Shown here in pieces: positions 32,376-46,500 of a stretch of DNA of 64,000 bases. A model generated the notes under the pieces. That model did not search any database and was not told the DNA's origin. It was given only the letters and a program-made list of their open reading frames with translations. Source of the stretch: Trichoplusia ni (lineage: Eukaryota; Arthropoda; Insecta; Lepidoptera; Noctuidae); assembly GCF_003590095.1 (NCBI RefSeq), contig NC_039480.1, positions 3,821,328 through 3,885,327 on the forward strand, in the 5' to 3' direction. Position 1 is the stretch's first letter, and each line of letters begins with the position of its first letter. A program made the translations under genes and the position numbers.

Positions 32376-34419
32376 CATGAATGCAATAAAAAGTCAAAAA
32401 TACGTAACAAATTACATTTTTTTTTTCTTTTAATTTAATTTATTTATTTTAATCAATTACAACGGTGAAAAACCAATTACAGCAATTAAAAAATATACAT
32501 TTTACAAATTTAAACATTAAACAAATTAGAATATAAATAAAAAAAAACATAAAAACAAAACACTTTCATAAATTTCATTAATTTCAAAATTATGAAACTG
32601 AATTTGCTTACTCACAAAAAAAAATTGATTAATTTGGTAGACAATTGGCAATTTTAAACCAATGTTATTAAAAACAGCAATAACAGTTTCAAATTAAATT
32701 TATTACCGATATTGTTTTTTTTAATTTTTATTTGTGTAGAAATACTTACACGTCCATATTCTTATCCTGTACCTAAGTACCTAACCATATTGAGGACTTA
32801 ATTTTCAAATATATTATTTGAAAAGAAAAACGTTTTCAAAATGTAAGTCTTTTGTTACCTTTCTCCACCTAGTCATTCATTGGTTGATACAAACCGGAAG
32901 CATTTTACCCACCCACAAAGATAGGAGCTTTCTAAACTGTCACCATCTCTTTCTTGCCCCTAGCACTTTAATAAAGAAGTTTAGATTATATCCCTTTCTA
33001 TCTTTACTGCTTGGATACATTTTGTAGGTTATTTCTTAACTTCCAGACGTTTTTATCGAATTGAAGTTCTACACTGCCTTGCTTATAGAGGAACAAAATT
33101 AGTTATTTAAACATTATTTTCTAGCTAGTAATTAAGACAAATCTGTTAATTTTTTGGAAATAAAGTTATTATTACTGAAATAAAAACGTGAATCTAATTG
33201 CATAACAAAGAAGATATTTGGTGTTATACTCTGTCCGTTTTAGGAGTAATCTTTTGACAGATCATAAAATTTACCAAACAGTGACTAGTGACATGGTTTT
33301 GATTCTATTTAAAATGAACTTTTAGTCCAAAATACCTTCTATTTATCTACCGACTTCAAATAAGAGAAGATTGTCAATTTTCAAAGTTTGTTACGTCAGA
33401 ACCTTGGACTTGGATGAACCGATTTCGCTATTTTTTTCCATTAGGTAAACGAGAAATAGCTTTCATTTGATCCCAAAAAAATACATCAAATTTGGCTTAA
33501 TAGTTTTTATTTGAATTCAATTGTATGTATTTGTAGTTAAAACCGATTTCAATACTTATTATTTAATACAACGCTTTCCACAGTAAGACCTACGCTTAAT
33601 GTCGCCAATCTCTCAAACAAACCTCTGTTTACTGCAATAACGTCTGAATTAAACAATTATACTTACCCCTAATGTAGAAGTGAGAAGAAATAATTATCAA
33701 CACTGCGATTATATCAACGGTAGGCAAGAAGAAAGCATAGATATTCTGCTGGGTTCTGTATTATGACCATGAATAGAATTTAAAAATTCTAAATACGTGT
33801 TTTTTAAAGGTTCGTTCATTAAAATTTTATTAAAATCGTTCGAGTAATTTTTATAGTTGTAAATTGCATTGTCATCGGATTTGAAGCTACCCTAAAAATT
33901 TCAGCCTGCTAGTTTATCGGGAAGTGCCTCGAAATTGAGTTGCGAAAATGAACGACAAACTATAATAAAATTGAGTGTATAAAAACATGCGAAAATGGAG
34001 AAGACCAACTTTTGGCAAAGTCACATGAAAAAAAAAAAATATTTCGACGATTAGCGTCGCAACGCCTACTCGCACCTAGCCGGTCGTATTTTATGATTTT
34101 AACAGAAAGCTTAATACCTTAATTTAGACAGATACTAAATAGATATCATCCCAACAAAAAAAATAACAAAAACATTTTCCATAACTCTTACAGAACCCCA
34201 AAAATCAATAGTAATTGTATTACGATCCCCAATACGCCCCCTTCGAGTATATTATCTCTATAATTACATTAATATCTATGGAACACAATATTGCAATCAC
34301 ATCAATGACATCTAACCATAAACAAATGTTTTACTGTCTAATATTTTGACGTTTGTAATTGTAATTTGATTTTTATAGTGTGGGGTGTGAAAGGAATAAT
34401 GTGTTTAGTCATATAGAGT
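32376..34419. other. No gene seen
   Basis: Very AT-rich (32400-32750). A repeat F copy lies at 33820-33990 and a small CGCACCTAGCCGGTCG remnant of the 1534-type repeat lies near 34075. No supportable gene. Confidence 0.5.
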
Positions 34420-34447
34420 CTTCTTATCGTATGGTTATTGTACAACC

Positions 34448-34701
34448 TGGGCCCCAATTCTGCTATTTACAATGGCCAATGAATTAATGAAATTTGGCTT
34501 AAAATTAAAATTTTCGTTTCATCTTAAGCATTTTTCTACACAATAATTGGAAATTCAGTTTAGGACGCTAAACTCAAGGTCAATACAATTGAGTTCCAAT
34601 TATTTTATTGGCAAAATGCTTAAGAGAATAGGAATAATTTCAAATTTAATTTAATTGCCATTCATTCATCGGCCATTGTACAATATCAGAATCGGGGCCC
34701 T
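34448..34701. mobile_element. MITE-2 inserted into repeat E
   Basis: Inverted ends GGGCCCCAATTCTGCTATTT and ATATCAGAATCGGGGCCC. The flanks are repeat E (ACAACCTGG on the left, TGTCAGAGTTTAAG on the right), which reads ACAACCTGGTGTCAGAG without the insert at 51709-51725. Confidence 0.75.
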
Positions 34702-35034
34702 GATGTCAGAGTTTAAGCCGCCCGTAGACCTCTGACGTGACGCAACACGCACTTGAACAATTCTCAGGTGTGTCTTCCTCACGATGTTTTTCTTTATCGT
34801 TTTAAGCAAGTGATAATTTCAGTAAAACTGACAGGAATAGGAAAAGATATAGTGTTTTCTAGGATGGGAACTTACGATTTGTGACTACTAATTATTATTA
34901 AATTAGTGATCTCACTAGTATTTGGTCAAAACAGATCTAGCCACCCTAGTCTAGTCTTGGGTATGTACCCAAAGGGTTACAACGGAACCCTGTTACTGAG
35001 GTACCGCTGTCTATCCTTCTGTCATCAGGCCATA

Positions 35035-35150
35035 TATCAGAATCAGAATCAGAATCAGAATAATTTTATTTGTAAAACATAGGATATTTACATACAGGTG
35101 TTAGGAGGTATTATGTGCGCTATGTCTTGCCGTGAAGGCGTACAAATATT
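35035..35150 (-). mobile_element. LINE 3' tail with TCAGAA repeats
   Basis: (ATCAGA)n at 35038-35060 leads into ATAATTTTATTTGTAAAAC and a GC-richer tail, the 3' end of a non-LTR element read in reverse. Confidence 0.5.
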
Positions 35151-36689
35151 ATTTAATAACTAAGTTTATAATTAGGTACAATGAGTGTAGAGACCATCAG
35201 AAAAAAATCAAAATTAAACACATCTGTACTGTATGGACAGTAACATTTTAACATATTATGGACCTCATTAGTTCCACAGTTGAAGTTTTCACTGATGATG
35301 TATTTTCTTGCCGCTATTAAAACAAATAATAAAAATGGGGATGGAGGTGAAACAACGTTTGGAATGGGAATAACAGAGAAGGGGGGCCTTTTTTGCAATT
35401 TGTTTAAGTATCATTCGTTTTTTTTGTACGGAAGCCTTTTTATCTCGAATGCTACTCATACATTTTTTGACAGTTTTCTACTTGAATAACGTGATTTTCT
35501 CTTTTGATTCGAGAAGTTTCTTAATCTACTAATTTGCGAGGATTATAGCAAAATAAGTTACAATAAACAATCTTTGTTTCCGTAAAAAAAAACTAGCAAA
35601 AAAACTGTTAATGTTCTCACAAAAATACTCATAGACTAATGGCTTTACTATTTCCGGTAAAAGACCGCAAAACCGATATATTTTTCTGATTATCACCGCA
35701 CGCGTCTACACCCCAGGGTGCAATACGCCCTTGCCTTGTTAATTATGAAAAAAAAAACATTTGACACGGCTCGTGTCGGATGACAGCTCAGCTGTCAGTT
35801 TTGCCGCGTTTTTTGTGAATGTAAAGTCTGTGGTATACTTGTAACTTTTGTGTAATGTTTTGAAGTGAGTTTGTAAATTATTTAGACTCCGCCGTCTTTT
35901 CCTGTAAAACACGGTGTGTCTCATGACATTTGATAGATAGACAGTTGATTTTTGTATATTATGACGTTTTTCTGTTTCCGCTATAACAACTAATATTTTG
36001 ATAGTAACTGATGAGAATGATTCATTATTAAATGATGTAACGGTTTACTCACGCGTATTTATCGGGGTAGCCCGACTAGTTTGGGACCCAACCGGAGTCC
36101 TTAATCATGAGCAGACGCGGCGGGATCGCGAGTCGAACTAATATTAATAATAGAATTGATTAAATAGTGAAGCGGCTGCCTTAAAAGAGACTCCAAATTT
36201 CGTCCTTTTTAAAGAATCGCTTCGGAGAAAGTTTACTTCTAACAAGTTTTATAAACTATTCTTAATTTTTATCCAACATCGGATTCAAAGAAAATTACCC
36301 AAGAAACACGCATCATATATCTCTATTTGTTTTTGCTGAAACTTTAGTGAGCCACATTCATACTTAAAAATAATTTAATTAAAAGTTGAACTCTTGGTGT
36401 ACGCCCTGCCTAATATAATTTGACACTTCTAAAAGTCAAGGTTCCGCGCCTTTTTTACACAGATAATTAATAGCAAGTTATCCGTGTAAACAGCAATTAT
36501 GTGTTACTTTTTCTAAAAATAAAATATTTAAATATACGTCTATTGGGTGTAGTAAATTTGTTACAGCTGTGGTTTTGCAATTGTACTACTGTATTAATTT
36601 ATAACATAACATTCAATTAAGTAGTTTAAGATAAGTACACTCGTTAGGTACATATATATATTATAATCATTATTATATTTAAAAAAAAA
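35151..36689. other. No gene; possible promoter-like patch
   Basis: Unique-looking AT-rich DNA. A GC-richer patch at 35755-35925 contains TTTGACA/TGACATTTGA motifs like those at gene starts in this window, plus GAA|GTGAGT at about 35862. No linked coding exon was found. A dispersed repeat (CCCGACTAGTTTGGGACCCA) lies at about 36055-36140. Confidence 0.4.
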
Positions 36690-36890
36690 CAACCCCCGCT
36701 CTAAGGACTTTAATCCTTGTGTCGCGGGGGTTTCACAAACATACAAATCACATGCACAAAGACACCTAGACTCAGAACAAGCATTCGTGGATTACACAAA
36801 TACTTGTCCTACGCAGGGATCGAACCCGAGACGCGTCGCTTATAGTAAGTTTGGGTTGATGACCTCAACCACTCGGCTATCCGTGCAATC
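36690..36890 (-). mobile_element. SINE family B
   Basis: AACCCCCGCTCTAAGGACTT to ACCACTCGGCTATCCGTGC. The reversed tRNA-like head is well preserved. Confidence 0.75.
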
Positions 36891-36981
36891 TTGCTGTACA
36901 AAACATATTAAATAAATAAAATGCTTGATAAAAGGAAAACATTTCGAGGAGACCTATGTAAATACCAAATATTGTAATTCG

Positions 36982-37022
36982 AAGTGAACCATACAACAAT
37001 CACTTTGTTGTATGGTTCACTT
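36982..37022. repeat. Perfect 18-bp hairpin, 5-nt loop
   Basis: AAGTGAACCATACAACAA is followed after TCACT by its exact inverse TTGTTGTATGGTTCACTT. It lies about 540 bp beyond the stop of the second silk gene. Confidence 0.75.
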
Positions 37023-37358
37023 TAATAACTAACTAATTAAACTAATTAACTAAAACTAAGGACAATAATATGAGAAGAGGATTGCAGCGGTAGGTATTTG
37101 TAATTTACCATCATAAAATAAACAACATCGATTTTTACATGATTTTATTATAGTTTCAGAGACAACTCATGAAAATTAAATTCGCATTCAGAACAAAAGA
37201 AATGAAAATTGAAAGAACTTATTTGATAACTCAACGTTTATTCATATGTATATCGCTTTCGAAATCTTAATACAGCTTTATGTTAAAATTGTTAATTAAT
37301 TTAATTTATTTATTTCTGAAACATTCTTTTTGTATGGCCTCAGCCATATTTTCTCGAT

Positions 37359-37364
37359 TTTATT
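37359..37364 (-). terminator. Candidate poly(A) signal of second silk gene
   Basis: AATAAA on the minus strand about 200 bp past the stop codon. Another lies at 37305-37310. Confidence 0.45.
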
Positions 37365-37565
37365 ATTATTAGTAATTAACCTGTAGACAATGTCGTGGAT
37401 TTTATATAAATGTATCTGTGTAACACTCATTGCACAATTGTGAATACCATCCTTTCCTGAATAAATATTTCAAAAATAGAAATCCTTATAGTCTAAAATT
37501 AAAAACCATTTTTTAAATGACATCTTTACCAATCATTTATAAGTAACTATAAGGTGATGTCATTT

Positions 37566-40500
37566 TTAAACTAAATATTCCGAATTATTGTCATCTTCAG
37601 ATTCTTCATCAGAATGGTTTACAGTTTCAGATAAATTTTCATCAGATGTTTTAGTAGTTTCAGTGACATTTTCATCCACAATTTCTTCAGCTGTTTTTTC
37701 AACATTCCTCTTAACTTTCTTGGTTGATTTAGTTTTAGTATTATGTGCTTTCGAAACTTTAGATTTAATTGTTTCCTTTGATTCGTTTATTTCATTAGTT
37801 TCTTCATCTTCTGTAACTTCATCATTCTGCTCGAGATCTTCGTCGGTTTCTAGTTTACTGCTTTCAGTTTTTTCTTTAGATTGTTTTGACTTAGATTTCT
37901 TGGTAATTTTCAATTCTGTTTCAGAGCTAATTTCTGAATTATTAGATTTAGAAACCTTTCCTTTATGTTTATGAGACCTTACGTGATGTTTTTTCAATTT
38001 AGTTTTATCTGCATCTGATTTTGTTTGATCATCATCTTCTGTTTCATTTTCACTGTCAGTACCTGAGTTAGATGAATCACTATCATCTAATTTCTCTTTA
38101 ATTTCATCAACTTTCGTATCAGCTTCTTTTTCTTGTTCAGCGACAGAGTCAGTTGTTTTTGAAACGGCCTTACGTTTGGGATAATATAATTTATAGTGTC
38201 GAGTAAGTTTTCTTATTATTTTTGCTTCGGATAGGTTCCTTTCTTCATCTCCTTTACCAGATTTGGTATCTTTAGTTGTAGATTTATCAGATTTGCCACT
38301 GTTTTCATCATCCCCCTCAGTTTCTTCACCATTGCTATCACCTGCAACGTTATTTGTTAGTTTCGATTTATTTTTATTTGCTTTTCTCGCAATAGTTATG
38401 ACAAAAGCTAACTTACTTGGCTTTTTCTTCCCAGCGGCAGTATCAACCGTATTCTCAACAGTTTGTTCATCACCAGTCACATCACTATTCGTTATCGATG
38501 TTTTGTCATCGGTATCTTCAACTTTTTCTATTTTATCTTTAGTATCGGTAGATACGTCGTCTGTTACATTTTTGACATCACTATTGATGGCCTCAATGTC
38601 ATTTGTGTTTGTATCTTCATTCTTCTCACTGATAGATGACTCTTGATCTTTTTTTACTGCGCTACTTTCTTCTTGTGTAGACTGTTCATCTACTTGTTCA
38701 GTTACGTCAATATTATGTTTGCTCTTATGCTTTTTCGATTTCTTGTCTTTCTTGTGTCTTCTTTCTGTAGTTGATTTTTCATCTTTACCGCTTTTGCCGT
38801 GGTGCCTCTTTCCTTTACTGTCTTTAGAATCTCCAGATGTCACAGCTTGTTCGACAACTTCATCTGAGAGTGCCTTTTCCTTTGATAATGTTTCAGTATC
38901 TTTTGTTTCATCTTTTTCAATTAAAACGTCAGTTTTATCAGATTTTACTTCAGAATCGTCATTCACAACATCATCGGTTTCTGTTTTCTTACCCTTATTC
39001 CTTTTAGAGTGTTTCTTCTTATTTTTACGGACTTCAGAGTTTTTCGATCGCTTGGATTTGTGTTTTTTAACATGGACAGTCTCTGAAAGATCAGATTCCT
39101 TAGAGATTGTCTGTTGTTCTTCAGTTATTGTAGCATCATCGACAGTTTGTGTTTTTTCTTCGCCATCAGTCAAATTATTATTTTTGGAATGTTTCCCACC
39201 TTTTCTATGTTTCCTCTTTCCTTTCTTGTGTTTGTGTTTCTTTGAAATCTTTTCATTAACACCATCTAAAGTGTCAGTCTTAGATGTTTCAATACTTTCG
39301 ATTTTGTCAACCTTTTTGGTTCCATCTTTGTCAGCATCATTTAAATCCTTCACGAGATCATCATTCTTGGCTGCGCCGTCTTCGTCTACTGCCTTTTTTG
39401 TCTTCTTATGTTTGCGTGATTTGTCTTTCTTATGTTTTCTCTTTCTGGTACTTTCAGTACTTGCTTCATTTGCATCAACATTTTCAAGGTTATTTCCAAC
39501 GGGAGATTCTTTAGTTAAACTTGACTCGACATTTGTTTTTTCAGTTTTCTCATCTATTTTGTCAGTTTCAACGGGAGCGGAGTCAGATGGGACTTTATTA
39601 TTATCTTCACTAACTTCACCAACATTTGTAGAATCCAAGCTATCTTTTTCGTCTTGTGTAGAAGGTATAGTGTCCTTTGTACCATTTTCAACTGTTTTAG
39701 GTTCTTCCTTTCCTTTAGCGAATTTCTGCGCAATAATTTCAAAAAGACTACCTACGTCGATTGGTATTTTATTGTCGTCTCTTGTTAGAACTTCGCCACC
39801 ATTAGTCGGTACCAGTGTGCCATCAGGCTGTACAATAACATTTATAAATGCAGTCTCAGATATTTGGGATCCAGTATCAGAAGGTTCGTTATCTGATGGT
39901 GTATTGGTGTCATTTTTACTGATAGGTCTATCAACATATGTGCCATTAGGTAAAGCAATAACATCAGCAAAAGCTGGCGAAATATCTGGAACCTGAGCAT
40001 CGTTAACGGGACTATTCTCAGGAATGGTTTTCGGTACTTCACTTGAAACATCATCTACAGAAGATTTGGCTTCTTCATCCTCTGAACTATTTACAGCAGT
40101 AGCAGCTTGAGGAAGTTTTTCTTCTATAGTTTTTACAATTTCACTTTCTGTGGCTTTTTCAGGTTCTGTATTATCATTATTTTCTTTACCAAGTTTATCT
40201 GGAGTAGGAGTAGTAACATCAGCTAAAGCTGGAGATATATTTGGGACCTGAGCATCGGTTGCTGGTTTATTCCCAAGAATAGTGGTCGGTCCAGCATTAG
40301 GAACTTCGTTTACAGGTTCATCCTTCTCTGGTGTGAGCTTATTAGGTGTTTCAGCTGCAGCGGGAGTCTGGTCTTGTTTGTTTCCCACACTTATTACCTT
40401 TGGATCATCAAGATCATTGGAAGGTTGTACTTTTTCTAAATCATTTCCAACTGTAGGAACAATTTCTTGAGGGGTTTTTTCTTCCTCAGTTTTAACTTCT

Positions 40501-43500
40501 CCTGGAGCTTTGTTAACGATAGGAGTATTTACATTTTTCTCATTAAGAGGTTTATCAATGTAAGTACCGTCTGGTAGAGCTATGACGTCGGCAAATACTG
40601 GAGATATATCAGGAACTTGGAAACCAGTTACAGGCCCTCCTACAATCGTAGTTGGACCATTCACAACTTGAATCGGCAGGAAATTCTGGGGGTTTCTATA
40701 AAAGCTGTTTTCAATAATGGGTTTCGTATTAAAACCTCTTTTACCGTAGGGTTTATACGGCCTAAAACCATTGTATCTCGGCCTAGATTTGTAAGCGTTT
40801 TGAACTGTGTCAGGGTTCTCTGAATCGTCGTATAAGTTGGATGGTGACGCCATGTATCCGGGTGCTCCGGTATCAGTATTGTCAATTTGGGGTTCTTCTC
40901 TTACATTTACTGGCACTTCAGGTAAAACGGCAGGTTTAGCTTCATTATTATTTAAACCTTGATATCTTGGGTTGTTTTTGAATTTATCATTAATCACATT
41001 ATTAGGTCTTTGATAGGTCGGATTATTATTTTGTACTAAGTCAGTGGCTGGTTTTGTTTCTGCAATCGGTTTCTTATCTCTTAGTAAATGCGAATTGTCT
41101 GGACTTTGGTTCCAATGGTTTGGTACATCCGGCTTGGCAACAGGGCCGACAATATTATCTCCTGCGTTACCTATATTTGATTCCTCGTTGTTAACAAATT
41201 CAACTTTTTCTTCATCTGTATTGCTGACATTTGCTGGTTCTGCAATTTGTACTTTATCTTGGTTGTGATTAGCTGCGTTTTCTACTACATCAACCTTGTT
41301 AAAAGGTCCATGGTTGGGATTATTAACGTTGGGATAAAGATCTTTATATCTGGGATTGTTACCGAATTTTTCATAAGGGAAATTGGACGGTGCTTGATTT
41401 ATTTGTTTACCATTGTTCGGTTGGTTTCGTAATAAATGGGAGTTAGGGCCTTGATTCCAAAGTCCTGGTCTGTTTGGATTGGTGATAGGTGAGTCGACGA
41501 CATTCACTCCATTATTTGATCCAATAACTGGATTGCTATTAACAACTGTCACTTTTTCTCCATCGTTTTGATTTTGATCGTCACTTGGATTTACAATATT
41601 TACTGTACCTTGTTCATTATTGTTTACTGCATTTTCGACTACCTTCACTTTGTTAGCATTGTCTTCATTCACAATTGGATCGTTTTGAGAATTGTCAGCT
41701 ATATTAACCGGCTTGCCAACATTTTGTGTAGGTGCACTATCCACAAAAATAACATTACTTGTAACACGACGTGGAATGTAACCTTTTCTGACATGAACTG
41801 GGTAATCTAAAGGCCCATAGTTGGGCTTAATGTTGGGATAAATATCCTTAAAGCGTGGGTTATTCGAAAATTTGCCGTTAGGTACGTAGTATGTGGGTAT
41901 ATTATAGGCTTGTTCATTTGTCTGATGATCGTTTCTCAATAAATGAGAATTAGGTCCTTGGTTCCATACACCTGGTCTAATTAGATTGTTGGCGGGTGAC
42001 TCAACAATATTAACTCCATTATTTGGCCCATGACTTGTATTATCTACGAATGTAACTTTTTCCCCATTATCAACAACTTTTACGTTATCCTGGATATTAT
42101 TATCAACCGCATTTTCTACTACATGAACATTGCTACCTTCGTTCACGCTTGGGATGCTTTGAGGATTGTCAGCTACGTTAATTTCTTGCTCATTGTCATT
42201 ACTATTGTTAGCACCATCTACGTTTGATGGGTTAGCGTTTGCTACAACGTTGACATTACCGCTGACTTGCCGAGGGTTGTACCCCTTTCTGACATGTACG
42301 GGATAGTCTAAAACTGGTCTGTATGGCTTAGCAACAACATTAGGATAAACATCTCTGTACCGTGGATTGTTATCGAATTTACCAGTTGGTACATAATAAA
42401 CAGGTGCTTGGTACACAGGTCCATCATCGACAACATCTACTTTATCAGATTCATGGTCTGGAATATTTTGATGTGAATTATCGGCGAATTCTAAATTGTT
42501 TTCTCCGTTGGCAGGTGCAAAGACTGGCGCTATATTAGGATATGATTTCTGATCATCTTTGTTAATAGAAGCGTAAGCTTTAACTTTATTAGCTATTTCT
42601 TTAGCGTATTCCTCGGCTTCGCTTGCTTCTTTTAAGGCTTTATTGATATATTCCTGAGCATTTCTCTCAAATTCTCTTACATGATCAGTTATAGCCTGTC
42701 CTTCTTTAGTAGACCCTTCATTATTACGACGTCTTGGTTGACTTGGACCGGTGTTTCGGCTTACAGCAAATCTTTTAGTTTCTCTAACGTAAACTTCTGG
42801 TTCGTTGTCAATGTATTCGTTTCCGAAGTTCTGTTTTCCACCTCTTAAGAGTGGATTTTCAAAAGTCTTCGGTCTTTGATATGCTGGTGGTGTTGGGTTT
42901 GGCTTGTAGTAGATGGGTTTTGGTCTTTTGCTTGGTAGGTACTGTGGGACTTGATAATCGTTGTTTATTCCATCATCTGGAACAAGAATACATATATGTT
43001 AATAAGATTTCGATTTCGATTGGCCTGTTGGTCTAGTGGTTAGTTGCTTGACTATTATACTAGAGGTTGTGGGTTACACATCCTGTAAATGTTATTTTAC
43101 GATCATTTGTTCCATATCTAGGAGTAAAACATCTATAATAACTATGTATTTAGAAGTAATTAGATTTATTAATAAAATTTAGGATTGTAAATTTAGAATA
43201 AGATTTATTTTTATTTCTTTCGCACTCATTGCTTTTCATCATTCAAGGCTAGGTGTTGTTGTGGGAATCATCACCATCCTAGCCTCTTCCCAACTATGTT
43301 GGGGTCGGCTTTCAGTCTAACCGAATTCTATACCGGAGGTCGTGGGTTCGATGCCCACCCAGGAAAAATGTTTATGTGATGAGCACGATCATTATTCCTG
43401 TGTCTAGGTGTAATTTATCTGTACTATGTATGTATTTAGAAATATATAAGTATGTTTATCAGCTGTCTAGTACTCATAATACAAGCTCTGCTTAGTTTGA

Positions 43501-46500
43501 GACTAGATGGCGTTGCGTGAAAGTTGTGAAATATTATATTATTTTACAAGAAGCGAATGCGTATCTGACCTCCTCAACCCAGAATACTACATGAATAAAC
43601 TACTCACTGTGAATAAAAGTGTGATGATCAACCTCCTCAGTGTCGCTGTGTGAGCTATACGCTGGGCTGCGAGCTGGCTGATGGTAGTCCAGACCTTTAA
43701 TAGAAGAACTATCTCTAAGGCCTGATCCATGTTGCAGAAGCTCTGAAAATGAAAGCAAACCAATGTAATGGGCAAATTTGAACGCCTGGTCAACGAACTC
43801 TAATCCTTGTATCGCGGGAGGTTTCACAAACATTCAAATCACATGCACAAAGACACCTAGACTCAGACCAAGCATTCGTGGATCACACAAATGCTTGTCG
43901 CCGACGCGCACAGTGGTTTTGGCGTGGTGACTCAATTTTATTCGGCCACTTTTGACCAAGCCTGTCCCTGAGGTCGATGAATGAAAAAATTGTCATGCGA
44001 GGATCGATTGCGGGAGATGTAGCACGGGGGTTCACGTTTAGTCAGTGAGAGTCTGACACTAGCCGTGCACTCCCGAAAAGATAGCTGTTCTGATTAAACT
44101 ACCTGGTACCTCCCTTTTTCCAGATGGTAAATCATTAATAACACCTTCTGCTTTGGGTTGAGTTTAAGGGAGTGTCAGACTTCTACTGACTAAAACCCAC
44201 CCATGTTCCTTCCCTTGCCTTTCGTGTACCGGGGCCACTGTTACCCTTTCGGACAACCTCGCTGGCTCATGAAGATTCTTCTTCTGCCTTGTCGTTACAC
44301 TCTTGCCAGAGTGGTCGTGGTCGTCACGTCAGGGGTGGTGGCAAGCTTTACAATCCGCCGCCATTCCTCCCGCACTGCAGTTCGCCTTGTGCATTCATGT
44401 AGAGGGCCATTGAGGGCAGTTTTGATTTGGTCTGTCCAACGAATTGGTGACCTGAAGATTCAGATGAATTAAATTACTTACGGTTTTCTTGATGTATCTG
44501 ACTGAAATCTTCTCTTCTCCTCTTAGGAGCTTGGAAGCCAGATGGAGACTGTAGAAGATCCCCATCGTGAACCTCGAAATGATCAGCATGATTGTCTGAG
44601 TAGCCTCTCCTGTCACTTCGTCTTCCAGACAGTTCTGATTGGACATTCCTTCTTAATGCCAAAGGTACTTGGGTTTGATCTGAAACAAGTTGTAAATAAA
44701 ATGCGAGTTCAACTCGTGACTTTGCATGATCCGTACTTGACAAATACGGCCGCGTCAGCTCATGATTAAGGACTCCGGTTGGATGTGAAACTAGTCGGGC
44801 GATCCCGATAAATACGCAAACGCAGATTTGCATAATCATTAAAAAAAATACTATATTAACAAACTCTAAGCTAAGTTTTAATATGATTTAGATTTTACCG
44901 CATTGTTACATAAGCATTATCAAAGTTATTTCTGTTAGTAATTATTACCTACAGACAAATATATACACTGGTTAGGTGGGACATTGTTTAAACTAATGTA
45001 ATTTTTATTTGTATAAATTGCATACATATTTTAATACATACACACGCGTGAATAAACCGTTGCATCATTTAATAATAAACAAGAGCGTGGGAAAAAACTA
45101 GTACCTGGATGAAAATTGGGTCTAAACCCCTCGTGCTGGTCGTCTCTAGATCTGTATCTAGCTTGTGGTGCACTACTCCTAGGCTCGATCAAAAATCTAG
45201 CATTTTGGAACTTTCCAGGGTTTTGCCTGCGATGAGTTTGCTCCTCTTGTGCATATAACTCTGAGTTATCAACTGAAATAATGAAAGATAAGCTATTTAT
45301 TACAATCATTGTCATGACAGCACGGATAGCCGAGTGGTTGAGGTCACCACGCCAAAACCACTGAGCGCGACGTGTTAGTTCGATCTCGTAGGACAAGCAT
45401 TTGTGTGATCCACGAATGCTTGTTCTGAGTCTGGGTGTCCTTGTGCCCGTTATTTGTATGTTTGTGAAGAACCCCGCAACACAAGGATTAAATTCCTTAG
45501 CGCAGGAGTCGTATCATAAAAAAAGAATGTAAGAAAAGAAAAAGATTGTCACCATAGTGGCGAAGGGCCGCCCAACATCTAATCAAAAATTATCGAAAAA
45601 GAAACTTGCCTAAATCCCAAAGCCTAGCTCTTTAGGCAAGCCAACTTTAGGATCGAAGCAGTTTATGTTAATCCAGGTTTTAAACTTCTTTTACACAAAT
45701 GTGACTATAGCGTCAATTACTACTTAGAAGATAAAAATATAGTGTAGTGTATTACATGTTTAAATATTCTAATTAAATAAATAAATAACAAAAAGAAGAA
45801 GAATCCTACTAAGTTATAGTGTAGAAATAATATTTTATATATTATTGAAATCCCACCAAAAACATTAAATGTAAAAAAATGCCAAGTCTCTCGATGCAGT
45901 CTTTCCATCGTAAAAAGTTTTGAGATCTCATAGAAGCCAAGTCCTATTCAAAATATTTTGTAGTTATAAATCAACATTTAGTAATTGTATCAATAGTTTT
46001 CTTTATATTATAATTATAGTGACTTGGCAATGAGCACAAGAAGAAACAAATAAAACGGCATATTTGTAGGAGTTGAAAGTTACACACACCGCATGCGTAA
46101 ACATTAATATCACAAAATTAATTTTCTTTTGGTTTATCCGTGTCGTCCCAACCGAATTTCGGCAACGGCAGTCAGTCTTAGTGTACTCTCGATTCATTTA
46201 CTTTCATAAAGCGATGGCCCGTAAGGTATTCTTAATTATTGTATTGGAGCATGTAGTCGGTAGTGACCATCATGATTCACACATAACAAATAATCTGATC
46301 ACTGGTCTCGTCAGTAACATTTGCACATAATTCCAGGCATCAAGCAGCTTTTAATTTGTGCTCATTGCCAAGTCACTATAATTATAATATAAAGAAAACT
46401 ATTGATACAATTACTAAATGTTGATTTATAACTACAAAATATTTTGAATAGGACTTGGCTTCTATGAGATCTCAAAACTTTTTACGATGGAAAGACTGCA

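Noticed and set aside
35739..35924. 61-residue basic minus-strand frame in the GC-richer patch
   Set aside because: Too short and without family features; the patch may be promoter-like but no coding exon links to it.
38719..39996. 425-residue plus-strand Ser/Phe-rich frame
   Set aside because: Antisense of the Lys/Glu/Asp/Ser-rich exon of the second silk gene; composition is the complement expected.
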